Source: Gaeumannomyces sp. JS-464 (taxonomy: Eukaryota; Ascomycota; Sordariomycetes; Magnaporthales; Magnaporthaceae). Taken from it: a DNA stretch of 64,000 bases. The position numbers and the translations under genes are program-made. Below are positions 33,601 through 44,104 of the stretch, one piece after another; the stretch's first letter is position 1; each line of letters starts with the position of its first letter. The stretch spans positions 10,931,501-10,995,500 of the forward strand of contig NGZR01000001.1 of NCBI GenBank assembly GCA_002197995.1, in the 5' to 3' direction. The notes beneath the pieces are model-generated. The model made no database searches and was not told the DNA's origin. It saw only the letters and a program-made list of their open reading frames with translations.

Positions 33601-34080
33601 AAGTCCAGCATTATTTACGCTGTTTTATTACTTTCGCGCAAACCGACTGGTTATAACACTTTAACGCTTATTAACTCGCGTTTAACAATAAAAATTCGAC
33701 TATTACGAAATATAGCTTTAACCGCTTACTTTTTGGATTTAACATTAACCCGATTTTAATATACCCCTTACCAAATAACGCGTTTAAAGTTAGTAAAAAA
33801 AGCGCGCTTTCGCCTTTTTAACCTACCTACGCGAAAAATTAAAACTCGCTATAATAACCGCGGCATTTGCGTAATAATAATAAAAGTTTTAAACGAATAA
33901 GTTTCGCCGCCCGGCCGAAAAATATAAAATAGGGGATAAAGTTTAGCTATTTTTCCGCAATATTAAAATAAACCGCTTTAATAAAAAGCTAAATTAAATG
34001 GCAAACAAATATAAAATGGTTGCGGTTTTAACTCCTTTTATTATTATATTGGATATGTTTAAAAGCATTTACCCCATTTT
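30660..34080 (+). pseudogene. Gypsy A pol: protease, RT, RNase H, integrase
   Basis: Protease remnant near 30680-30790. RT contains LCVDYRAFNAITL near 31508 and the catalytic box YLDN at 31813-31824, where YLDD is expected (GAC to AAC). RNase H follows to about 32900. Integrase zinc-binding region near 33090-33200 (CRDYY, CDICRK). Core at 33290-33840 with IISDKGLNXIGKFW, where X is a RIP stop, and FTSFHPEINGGIKQINQK. Then KYKIGDKVWLFFRNIK. Broken throughout by TAA/TAG. Confidence 0.85.
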
Positions 34081-34189
34081 TTACGTGGAATTAATCGAAC
34101 GAGCAGCGGACGACCCGCTCCCGTTATAAATAAATACGAACATACGATTAAGCCCCGTTTTAATCCCATTACCAAAAAATAGCGAACCC

Positions 34190-34335
34190 CGGAAAAAGTG
34201 GTTCGTAAAAAGGATTTTAGCAGTAAAAAACGCTAAAAGGCGGGGAAAAAAGCAAATATTAGTAAAATAGGTAGGATAAAACAAAACGAACTAAAACCCA
34301 TTGGAAAATTTCGAAAATACAGCGGTAATAGCAAA
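34190..34335 (+). pseudogene. Gypsy A chromodomain
   Basis: Follows the integrase as in chromoviruses: WFVKRILAVKNAKRRG, then KQILVKWVG and a Trp/Pro-type segment changed by RIP (KPIGKF). Chromodomains tether integration to methylated histone tails (family knowledge). Confidence 0.65.
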
Positions 34336-34759
34336 CTTCGAAGCGTAATAAAAAAACGCGCGCATTTAAAACGGTCCTAAACTGCAAAGCAAAAAAAAGT
34401 AAACGGCGGCATTACGTGAATAAAAAAGGCGCGTTACGGGTGTTTAACTACCTAAAAATAAGGAAAAGCCAAAAAGCGGGCGGGCGCGCATTATATAAAA
34501 GCACGAAGTTAAAACGACCCCTAGTTTAATTACAACCACGAACGATGCGATAAAAAACAAAAAGCGCGCCGGCTTCGGAAATTTAACGAAAAAAAACAAA
34601 AACGAACGCTAAGGTTAAAACGCGCCGGCCCAAATACGAAAATAAAAAAAAGCCTTAGCATAAAAGTTATTACCATATTTAAAACCTAACTTTAAAAAAA
34701 GAAACTTACGCGCATAACACGGGGGAAAGCGGAATTAAAACGCGTTTTTATCGCTAAAA

Positions 34760-36341
34760 AACTCCTCCTTTTTAAGCTTAAAAAGGGAACGGTACCAACG
34801 GGAAAGGAGTTGCCGCCGTTACGACTAATATCCCGACGATAACGACGCTTTTTACGGTACCGGGCGGCACGAAAAAAGGCGACGGTTTACGACGCTTCGA
34901 GCTAAAATAATAAGCAAAGCGATAATACGCCGAGCTTTTATTAAACTAAATACGGTTATTACTAGCCACTTAAATAAACGTTAATAAGCCGGTTATCGCG
35001 CGCTTCGGCGTAACGTTTCGCTTTATTTAAAACTTTTGCGGACGATTAATAACGCCGTTATTAAAAGCATACGAGGAAAGGCTAATTATTTGCATATAAG
35101 CTAAAGCTACGAATAAGCGTGTTATAAAACTGTTAGTTTTAATTGCTACGATAAGAAAAAGTATTAACCGTATTACCGAAAACCAAAGCGTTTTTCGCGG
35201 GTTAGCATTTTAAATATGCTAACGGTTAAAATTCGCGTTAGTTTTGTTAAGGAATCGCGATTAATGCTAATAGGCAATAAGGTATTCGCGAGTAAAAACT
35301 AATCGCGAGCTTTTGCCGGAAAGGACGTTAAGCGTAAAAATATGTTAATTATTAATCGTTATAGTAAAAAGGTTACGCCGGGCACGGCGAAAGGCAAAAC
35401 TTAAAGCGTAAGCAGCATTAAAAGTGTTATAGCCCGCTGTTTTTCCTTTGCGGCAGCGGTTATAAGCTTATTCGGGTCGGTACTTTTTGCAAGCTACGAC
35501 CCTAATAACCTTCGACTTTTAAAAGTACGCGTTACACTTGTACTTTTAGTAAACGAAAGCCGCGTGCTTTTCGTTTAACAAGTTACCCGTTAAGTTAATC
35601 TCGTTAATAGCGCGACGGCCTTTATTACGCTTATATTAAAAAACATAATGGGTTAAACACGAATAACAAACGGGCGCGGAAAAACTTACGCGTTCGAACG
35701 AATCGCTGCTATTACCGCTAAAAAGCGGAAAAAAAGCGGTAACGGTAGTAAATATCGTGGATAACGTGCGGGTGGGGGTTAGCATTCGTAATGGAATAAA
35801 AGCGCGATAAATGCGGAAAAAACCAGGGTTAAAAACGGGATTGTATAAAAAGGCAAAATAACAGCGGCGGCGAAATAAAACGAGGACGTAACCGCAATAG
35901 GCAAAAAACGAAAACTGTTAACCAGCATTTAAAAGGAAAGGCGAAAAAGAAACGGAAATGGTTAAAACGAAAAGCTAAGGTCGAAACGATAACAAGCGAG
36001 AAAATTTTTTAGCAAAAGCGAAATCGCAAAAGGGATAAATAAGTTACGCGAAGCAACCAAAAGCAAATATAAAAAAGGGAAAAAAAAAGCGAGGTAATTA
36101 AAAACCATAAGGCAATTAAAAAGTAAACCGTCGCTACCGATAAAAAGGGAAGGAACGCCCGGGTTAAAACACGAAGGATTTAGGCACTTATTTAAAGGCC
36201 GACCCGGGGCCGAACATACTAACAACACCTTTTAGCACGGCACGAGGCTTTTTAACAAAAGGGCCATTTATGCTAACGGAGCGCGCGAAAAACGGGAAAA
36301 GAACGAAACAATTAAAAAAGGCGAGCCCGGAGGAGGCGGTT
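34760..36341 (+). pseudogene. Extra reading frame between chromodomain and 3' LTR of gypsy A
   Basis: A single plus-strand frame can be read for about 520 codons with only TAA/TAG stops in the part I traced (35040-36340). It reads, for example, RRRFTTLRAKIISKAIIRRA, SRVSILNMLTVKIRVSFVKE, FSFAAAVISLFGSVLFASYD, and a Lys/Arg-rich end (SKSEIAKGINKLREATKSKY, then KKGKKK). I recognise no family, and it is not pol or chromodomain. The minus strand is also rather open here (Phe/Leu-rich), so the coding strand is an inference from the charged, protein-like plus frame. Confidence 0.35.
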
Positions 36342-36342
36342 A

Positions 36343-36521
36343 TGTTATGGTTCCGTGCTTTAGGCACGGAAGTGACAATTTAAGGGTTACCTTTAAGCCA
36401 ACTCGTGTATATATAAAAACCATATAACCTTTTTCATAGCCTTTTTTTCTTCCTTTTTATTTTTTAAAATAATATCATTTTAACCTTTACTAGCGACCAC
36501 TTAATGGCTAGGTTTATTACA
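36343..36521 (+). repeat. Gypsy A 3' LTR
   Basis: TGTTATGGTTCCGTGC to GGTTTATTACA, 179 bp, followed by the duplicated TTAAA. Confidence 0.9.
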
Positions 36522-36861
36522 TTAAATCGTTTTTTCTTCCGTTTAAAATGCCTTTTTGCTTTTTTTGCTATAAGGTTTTAAAACGTAAAAAATGCGAAGC
36601 TTTTTTTTTAAAACTCGTTTTATTACGTGGAATGTTTCGGTTAAAACCGCTCGGGTTACGACATTTTAAGCTTTTCCCCCGAATAGTTTCGCTTTATCGG
36701 TTTTTAATATTAGCAAATGGAAACGGAAATCGAAACGGTGGAAAAAAAACGTCGCGTTTTAAATAACGAACGTCGTTTTTTAAATAACAAATTAAAACGT
36801 TTGCAAAAATAAAAAAAAATGTAGTTTAAAAAAAATGCGTGCGATTCGTTATAATATTAAC
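36522..36861 (+). repeat. Repeat family R, copy R3, part 4, and flank
   Basis: Continues R1 after the gypsy A insertion (CGTTTTTTCTTCCGTTTAAAATGCC vs CCTTTCCATCGAAATGCC). The small frame MPFCFFCYKVLKRKKCEAFF at 36548 is open to 36766. Its first 20 residues match R1 at most positions. Homology becomes uncertain after about 36680. Confidence 0.55.
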
Positions 36862-37141
36862 TGTTAGTAAAAGTGTTACTTTTATCGGGGGTTCGAAGCT
36901 TTCCCAAAGTAACATATAAAAATTTATAAATTTGGAAGGTTTTTATATTATGCATGTCGAAAAAGGAAATGTAGCTATAAAAAAAAGGGGCTAACAAGCC
37001 CCTTTTTATTTGCGAAAGGGTTTAGGCTTTCAGGTTACGTGGGCCTTGTAGGCCTTGTGGGCTTTGTAGGCTTTGAAAGCCTTTTAAACCTCCCAAACTT
37101 CCAAATCCCTCGAGTGCAGGCGCCGGAATAACTATCCAACA
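36862..37141 (+). repeat. Solo LTR related to the Copia LTR
   Basis: 280 bp, TGTTAGTAAAAGTG to ACTATCCAACA, flanked by a perfect 5-bp duplication TTAAC (36857-36861, 37142-37146). Shares AAAATTTATAAATTTGGAA, ATGCATGT and the A-run/stem/T-run hairpin with the Copia LTRs at 51560 and 54790. Contains short G+T-rich repeats (GGGCCTTGTAGGCC, TGTGGGCTTTGTAGGC). Confidence 0.8.
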
Positions 37142-40100
37142 TTAACGCTACAAAAAAACTAAAGCGGGTTAAGCGGGAAAAAGCGGAAAAGGCCGCCGAT
37201 TTAACGTTTGCTGCTTTTTTAAGCTCGTTAACCCCCGATTTTCCTCCGTTAACCTCGAGCTAAGCCGATTTTAAAGTTATTTATAACCCGAGTTTTTTTA
37301 ATTTTACTCGATCCTAGTAAATTATTTTATGCAACCGTTTTAAATCGGAACTTAAATTCCGGTATAAAGGTTAACTTTTTTTTAAAACCTTTCGTCGGTA
37401 TTTTTCGAAAACCTTCGGTACTTTTTTAAAATTGGTTTTGTTTTCCAAATGCTTTTTTTAATTTCGTATTTTACCTATTTAACCAAGTAATATTTAATTC
37501 CGTCGATTATATTTTTATTTAAGATATTTTTAATTTCGTATTTTTATTTTACGTCGATTTTTATTAACTTGTTATTTTTAAAACCCGGTAATGCTAATTC
37601 GAATAAAAAAACGTAAAAAGCCGGCGGGGATTTTATAATTAGTAGTAATCGAAATTCGTAGTTAATATTCGAACCTTTTTTTATTATTTTAAACGGTTTT
37701 AGTTTTTTATAGTTTAGTTTATCGTTTAATCGTTTTGTTTTAATATTGCGTCGAAAAAGATAAACGCTATTCCCTTTTTAAAAACGGGGTTTCGATTTTT
37801 TTTTTATTTGTTTAAATGGATATACGTTATCGTAGCTTTTTTAAGCTTTTTTTAAAGTTATTTATGCAATTTAGTAAGCTTTTTCATTTGTACTTCTGTT
37901 GTAAAAGCGTGTTTTCCTGCTTTAAGTTCTTTATACGTTATAAGCGTAAACTCGTAATTTGCGTAAAACGGCGTGGTTTTCGTGCTTTTATATATTAAAC
38001 TGTTATACGCGAATTGCGTTATAAGAAATAGTTATACCTAGTTATTTTATTTGTAGTTAACGTAATGCTAAAAATACAATTTTATAGTTTGGTTTGTTCG
38101 TTTTATTTATTTATCCCTTTGTAAATAATAAGCAGTTAGTAAAGAATGTTCTATTTTTAAATTAGCCGTAAATCCTTTTTAAAATTTAGTTATAAATAGC
38201 TTATTTTATTTGTAATTAAGCGGTTCGACGTTCCGTATTTCGCTATTACGTTTTTAACAAAAAGTGTATGCCAATTTTTAATATTACTGCTTTTTTTATA
38301 AAGTAAAAATAAAGCGTATTTGGTAAACTTATTTACTATTATTAAAATGCTATCGTATTGGACATTTGTTAAAAGCTTTTTAAATTTGGGCAGTTTAACG
38401 ATAAAATCCATTATAACTTTTTGCTATGCCTCGCTTAACGCTAGTAAAAGTTAAAGCAACTTATAAAGTTTATGCTTGCTGGTTTTGTTTTTTGCGCAGT
38501 TTTACAATTTTTAATTGCTTTTTATATTTCGGCACGGGTTTTTATAAACCCGTAGTATTGTTAAAATCGTTTTTAAATTTTAATTACCTTTTAATACTTA
38601 TAACCCAATTGGCCGTAAACTTGTAAAACTTTTTTAAAAAACTATTCCTTTTATCTTTTTATTTTAACTAGCGTTCGTTAAACCGGAATTAAAAATTCGT
38701 TCGGTTTTTATGCTAGGATTATACGGGTTTGTTCGGGTATATCGACCTCGTGGTTTAATCGGCGGTTAAAAGCGTCCGCTTAGCCGTTTTCCTATCCCTT
38801 TTAATATTCGATTCGAATGTTATAATTTTAAAAAAACTCGCTTTACCGGATTTGTTTTTTATTTAAGCTTTTATTAATGGTAAAATATAACAAATTTTTA
38901 TAATTTATATATATTATAACCTAATGGTTTGCTCCGCATAAATACGGGCGCCATTTTTCGAAAGCTCGAATAATCGTAAAAAGTTTTTTATTATAGATTT
39001 AGTAGTTTAATTTAAATCCATTAAGCTTTTCCGAAAAAAAAGCATACGGGTATAATTTTCCTTTTCGTTTCGCTATCCGAGCTGTTTTTCAATCGCGTAG
39101 TTTAACGCGTCGGTTTTTACTTCAAATGGTTTATTTAAGTTTAATAATGCTAATATTGGTTTTTGCATTACTGCGTTTTATAGCAATTTAAAAGCTTTTT
39201 ATTTTTGTTTTCCTTAATAAAATTAAGTGTTATTTTTCGTAAAATTCGTAAATAATGTCGCTTTTTTACTGCAATTTTAAATAAACCTTTTGTAAAAGTT
39301 TATAAAGCTAAAAAATCTTCGCATTTTTTTAACGTTTTTAAATACAGGCCAATTTTTTACATTTTCGATTTTTTTAAAATCCATCGCAATTTGTCCTAAT
39401 ATAATTATAAACCTTAAAAATGCGATTTTTTAAATAAACTATATACACTTTTTGGTTTAACTAAAAGCTTCGCTTTAAATAGCTTTTAAAGCACTTTATA
39501 AACGTATTTTATATATTTTTCCATTATTTTCGAAAATATTAACATATCGTCCAAATATGCAAGCACGAACTTCTTAAAATGCTTTTGTAATACGTGGTTA
39601 ACCATTTTTTAAAATTTAACGGGTGTATTAATAAGCTCGAAAAATTATTAATAATTTAAAGCATTTTAAATTGGGTTTAAAAGCTGTTATTTACTTTTAG
39701 CCTTTTTTAATTTTTAATAAGCTGTATGCTTTGCGTAAGTTAATTGCTTTAAAAAACCGAGCTTTCCCGAGCATGTTTTTTAACTCGTTAATAAAAAGCA
39801 AAAAATAACGATTTTTAACGGTTACTTCGTTTAACGGTTAGTAATTGATGCATATTCGTTTCGTTTTGTTTTTTTTTGTTTTTTAAAGGATTTTATACCC
39901 GATTAACAAATCGGAAAGTCGGATAAACCCTTTTTTAAATCCTTTTCCAATGGTTTTTTTAAAACCTCCTGCTATTAAAAGCTAAACTAATATAACTTTT
40001 AGTATTTAAATTATGCTTTTAATTTAAATTTAATTTTAAAATCGAACGGTTCGTGTTTTAAAAGTCCGGTTGTTAACGTTTTTTTAACTAACTTTTAATA

Positions 40101-40212
40101 CTTATTATATCTTTTTAAAACGTTTTTTATTTGCGCAACGAGCTTCGCTCGCTTGTATTAATCGATATCGCTATTAAATAATTGCGAATTTATTTCCGTT
40201 AATTATTTAAAT
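37142..40212 (-). mobile_element. Gypsy C fragment 1: RT, RNase H, integrase (minus strand)
   Basis: Minus-strand RT to integrase of a second gypsy family. Integrase core MDFIVKLPKFKKLLTNVQYD with IIVNKFTKYALF lies at 38411-38190. RNase H (KTDALNYAIEKQLG near 39110, Asn for Ser/Asp) and the linker INFYKRFI near 39290 come before it. RT runs up to 40205, cut by Fot1 D. The part below about 37800 probably holds the integrase C-terminus, but I cannot place a chromodomain. No LTR of this family is seen here. Confidence 0.75.
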
Positions 40213-40214
40213 TA

Positions 40215-42509
40215 ACGTGGTTTATAAGCGAGTGCTACATATAAGCGAGTGCCACACCCACACCCGACCTTCGGTTAATTAACGCGCATAAAAACTTAAT
40301 AACGCTAAAAATCCATTTAAACTATTCGGAATTATATATATCGAACGTTTTTACTTTTTCCTGGCAAATGCGCGCATTATATCCGGTTTTACCGCAAATG
40401 CTATATTGCCGACGAGTTATTATCGCCTTTTTTTAACCCTTATAATCGCGCATTTTTTGCTATAATTACCTATTTAGCTTTTGCTAGTTTAAAACATTTC
40501 GTATTTTTTCGACAATATGTAACCCTTTTTATTAAACACGTGTTTTTTTAGCCTTCCGGCGTTTGCTTAACGCTTTGTTCGCTTTTCGTAATTTAAAGCA
40601 CTTTTCTTTTTAAAGGTTAACCCGATGCATAATTGCTTTAACCTTTTTCGTTAATTAGTTTATAACCGTTAGCATAAGTAATAGAAAGCTGCTTCGGTAA
40701 TTAAATATTCGAGTTTTAATATGTTCGGATTGCGAAATTACGTCCTTAACTGTTTATAGCGTTTTAAAAGCTTAAAGTTCGGCGTTGTTTAAAAGCTCTT
40801 TTAAAGGAGTTAAAGTTCGTAGCTTTACATCCAGCTTTTTTAAAACCGATTCCGGATTAAAAGGAGCAAAGCCAGCTTTTCGGAAGCTTTTTCGAATGTT
40901 TTTTCAGTTATAAAGTTAAAAAATGCCGCTTTAAACACCGAAAAAAATTCGACTTTAATTAACGTGGTTTACAAGTAAGTAAGCCACATAAGCGAATGGG
41001 CCACGTCGAAAATCCATATTAAACAGCGTTTTTTTCAACTAAATAACTCGCTTAATTTACGTTTAAATTTTACCAAATTTAAATAAGTTATATTTAATAA
41101 CATAAAAATATAATTTAATTTTCTTAAATTTTTATTAATACCTTTTTAAAGTTAGTTTTACAAAATTAAAAAAAATGCACCGTGTTTTTCACAATGTTTA
41201 AAACTAACCTTAAAAAAGTAATAATAAAAATCCAGGAAAATTAAATTAAATTTATTATGTTATTAAATATAACTTATTTAAATTTGGTAAAATTTAAACG
41301 TAAATTAAACGAGTTATTTAGTTGAAAAAAAACGCTATTTAATATGCATTTTCGACGTGGCCCACTCGCTTATATAGCCCACTTACTTGTAAACCACGTT
41401 ACGTAATTAACGTAATTTTATTAAGTTTTCGACTTATTAACCGTACGCCTTTTTAACGGGTTAAAACATTTAACGTTAAGCGGCTAAAAAAAGTAAAACG
41501 AATGCGAAAGCATGCAAAGCGTAACGATATTATGTTTTTAGTAATAAAGCTCGAAATTCGTCGAATGGTAGCTTTTATGCCCGTTTAGCATTAACAAACG
41601 ATAAAACCCTTTCCTACGGGTTGCAATGTGTTTATCGAAATGCTAAATCCATTTTTAAACCGAGCTCGTTTATAATCCACCCGTTAAAACCTGTTAAAAT
41701 AACCTAATCGCGTAAAAAGTTAGTTTTTAAATACTAATTGGCTAAATGGTATTACCTTTTAACGATAATAAAAAAAAGAATCGCTTAACCGTAATAATTA
41801 ACCTTTTAAATAACTGTTACCCATTCCCGGTTGCTAAGCTAAATTAGCTTTACTTTATTACGGCTTTCCGATATTATAATAATTATAACGGCGGCGATTA
41901 TACTATAAAAAAGCCGGTTTCGTCGAAATTGTAAATGTCGTTATCCATAATGCTATATTTGGTTATAATATTCCGTAAAAATCGAATTACGCAAAAACGA
42001 GCTTGGGATTTTCGCATTTGGCTTTTTAATAGTGGTATTTTCGAATTTAGCGCGTACCGAGCTTTGCGCGGCGTTTAACGAAACTCGCGACCTAGTTTTT
42101 GCTAACGGCGCTTGCGTTACGTTCGGTAAACAATCGGTTAACCATATTTTTAACATTAAAAGGCTAGGAAAAGAATGCTCGCGAATCCAGTTTAAATATG
42201 TATTTAATAAGCGCCTTTTTTTTTAAATTCCGTTAATTTCCGTAATTTGGGCATATTATCGCGTCGAGCAGGTTAGCCGCTTTTGCGCCGGGCGAAAGTA
42301 AAGTAGTTAACCGCGTAAATTTTGGCGGTATTTCGAACGTTTAACTTTGCATTTGAATTAATAGCTTAAAAGGTTAAAATAATCCTGCTTTCGTCGTTTG
42401 TGTTTACTATTATTTGTTATAAAAATATTCGTAAATGAAGTTTAATTAACACGTAAACGCGTGTCGGTAATCCACTCGCTTATTTAATCCACTTATTTGT
42501 AAACCACGT
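40215..42509 (-). mobile_element. Fot1/pogo-type transposon D, holding MITE1
   Basis: TA at 40213-40214 and 42510-42511. Without the MITE and its TA duplication it is 1855 bp. The left end has two subterminal motifs (ATAAGCGAGTGCTACAT, ATAAGCGAGTGCCACA). The minus-strand transposase includes the NFDETGF block near 41910-41940. The two flanks belong to different gypsy families (C on the left, B on the right), so this copy joins two unrelated sites. Confidence 0.88.
40962..41399. mobile_element. Foldback MITE1 with Fot1-type ends
   Basis: 438 bp, inserted at the TA of TTTAATTACG inside Fot1 D. Ends ACGTGGTTTACAAGTAAGTA and its inverse. The two arms are inverted repeats of nearly 200 bp around a short centre (GTGTTTTTCACAATG), so it folds as one long hairpin. 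No coding frame. It carries two subterminal motifs per end, like the autonomous elements. Confidence 0.88.
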
Positions 42510-42511
42510 TA

Positions 42512-43390
42512 AGCGAAAATAATTAATTTTAATTTCGTTTGCTTATACAATGCTTTCGGCCGCGGTTAATAATATTTCGAATTTCGTAATAAAAGCGGCG
42601 AACGTTAACCTGGTTTTATTTTAACCACTTTTAATTTAACAAAATTTCGGCTTTTTTATGTGGATTGTTAAAATGGTGGTAAAATGTTTAAAAAATTGCG
42701 ATAAATCGTAAATGCTAAAAAGGCTTCCAGTTTTTTAATATAAACGTATTACTTTTTAAATGGCCGGGGTAAAGGAAGCTTAAATATATTTATAATAATC
42801 GCGTGCGTTATTAATAAATTCCACGTTTCGGGTTATTTTATATTTAAATGCGTTCCGCTACCCGTTAAAACCTTATCCGTCGCCGTTGTATAACGAGGGG
42901 TTTTTAAATAATTTTCGTTTAAAAATATAATTAAAACGTTTGCGAGTTTAAACTAGGCGTTTTATATTTCGATAATGCGGTTTTATTCGTTGCGTTGCTC
43001 GACGGATATCGCGTTAGCGTTAGTTTAAAATTTGGCTAGCTTTTTTTCGAACGCGGCCAAACGTGCTTATAATTCCGCGATAATAGCTATTAAGTTTAAC
43101 TGGTCGGGAAATGTTAAAACCGGGGTTATAGCGTTTCCCGGCGATAATAGGATTAAAATAGGCATGGTTATAATATCGCGTTCGGGAAAAGATTTTACAA
43201 AAATGTAATAGGCTAAGCTAATAAATGGTAGCTAATAGGAGCTAAAATAATGTTATTTTATAAAATAAAAAGGAATAAAAAGGAAAAAAGTCGGCTTAGT
43301 CCCGAAAGTTATCCTTAGTTATATGCATAAAAACGGTTTAAAAGTAACTTTTAAGCTTTTTACTCGTGCTATTAGCACGGAATTATAACA
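42512..43390 (-). mobile_element. Gypsy B fragment 1: 5' LTR and start of gag (minus strand)
   Basis: The LTR at 43204-43390 is followed, reading leftward, by a leader and gag (the coiled segment FEKKLAKF near 43045 matches the gypsy B copy at 56080). Gag continues to the gag region homologous to 30128 in gypsy A, where Fot1 D cuts it. Everything downstream of gag is missing. Confidence 0.75.
43204..43390 (-). repeat. Gypsy B LTR (copy 1)
   Basis: 187 bp. In the element's orientation it reads TGTTATAATTCCGTGC to AGCCTATTACA. Matches 55742-55930, and is a diverged relative of the gypsy A LTR. It abuts gypsy C sequence at 43391. Confidence 0.85.
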
Positions 43391-44102
43391 GTTTTAACGT
43401 ATTAACCTCGTGGTTCGATCAGCGGTTAAAAGCGTTTGCTTTTTCGTTTTCCGATCCTTTTTAATATTTAATCCGAATATCGTAATCCTGGAAAAACTCG
43501 CTTTACCGGATTTATTTTTCATTTAAGTTTTTGCTTATAGTAAAATGTAACATATTTTTATAGTTTATATATATTATAATTTAATAGTTTGCTTCGTATA
43601 AGTATTAACGCCATTTTTTAAAGCTTTAAAAATCGCGAAAGGTTTTTTATCGTGGATTTAGTAATTTAATTTAAATCCGTTAAGTTTTTGCGAAAAAAAA
43701 CATACGGATGTAGTTTTTCTTAATCGTTTTCGCTGTCCGAATTGCTTTTCGATCGCGTAATTCGGCGCGTTAATTTTAACCTCGAATGGTTTTTTTAAGT
43801 TTGGTAATACCAGTATTAGTTTTTATATTATTAAATCTCGTAGCATTTCGAAAGTTTTTTATTTTTATTCCTTTTAATAAAGCTAAGTGTTATTTTTTAT
43901 AAGGTTTATAAATAATGCAGCTTTTTTATTGCAATTTTGGATAAACCTTTTATAAAAGTTTATAAAACTAAAAAACTTTAGTATTTTTTTTAACGTTTTT
44001 AAATAAGGGCTGATTTTTTACTTTTTCGACTTTTTTAAAGTTTATCGCAATTTGCTTTAATATAATTACGAACTTTAAAAATGCGATTTTTTAAAAATGT
44101 TA
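43391..44102 (-). mobile_element. Gypsy C fragment 2, RNase H end (minus strand)
   Basis: Homologous to 38741-39460 of fragment 1, starting at CCTCGTGGTTCGATC (43404). Cut on the left by the gypsy B LTR and on the right by Fot1 E. Confidence 0.75.
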
Positions 44103-44104
44103 TA

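Larger units (their letters stand above)
29246..36521 (+). mobile_element. Gypsy A: complete Ty3/gypsy chromovirus, RIP-mutated
   Basis: 7.3 kb with two 179-bp LTRs (TGTTAT...TTACA) and a 5-bp duplication TTAAA (29241-29245, 36522-36526). It lies in copy R3. Copy R1 shows the uninterrupted site CTTGTTTAAGTTTTACACC near 19150. Order is gag, protease, RT, RNase H, integrase, chromodomain, extra frame, LTR. Confidence 0.93.

Noticed and set aside
35962..36228. Hydrophobic minus-strand frame in gypsy A
   Set aside because: Phe/Leu-rich because the plus strand is A-rich. The plus frame reads as a basic protein and continues to the LTR.
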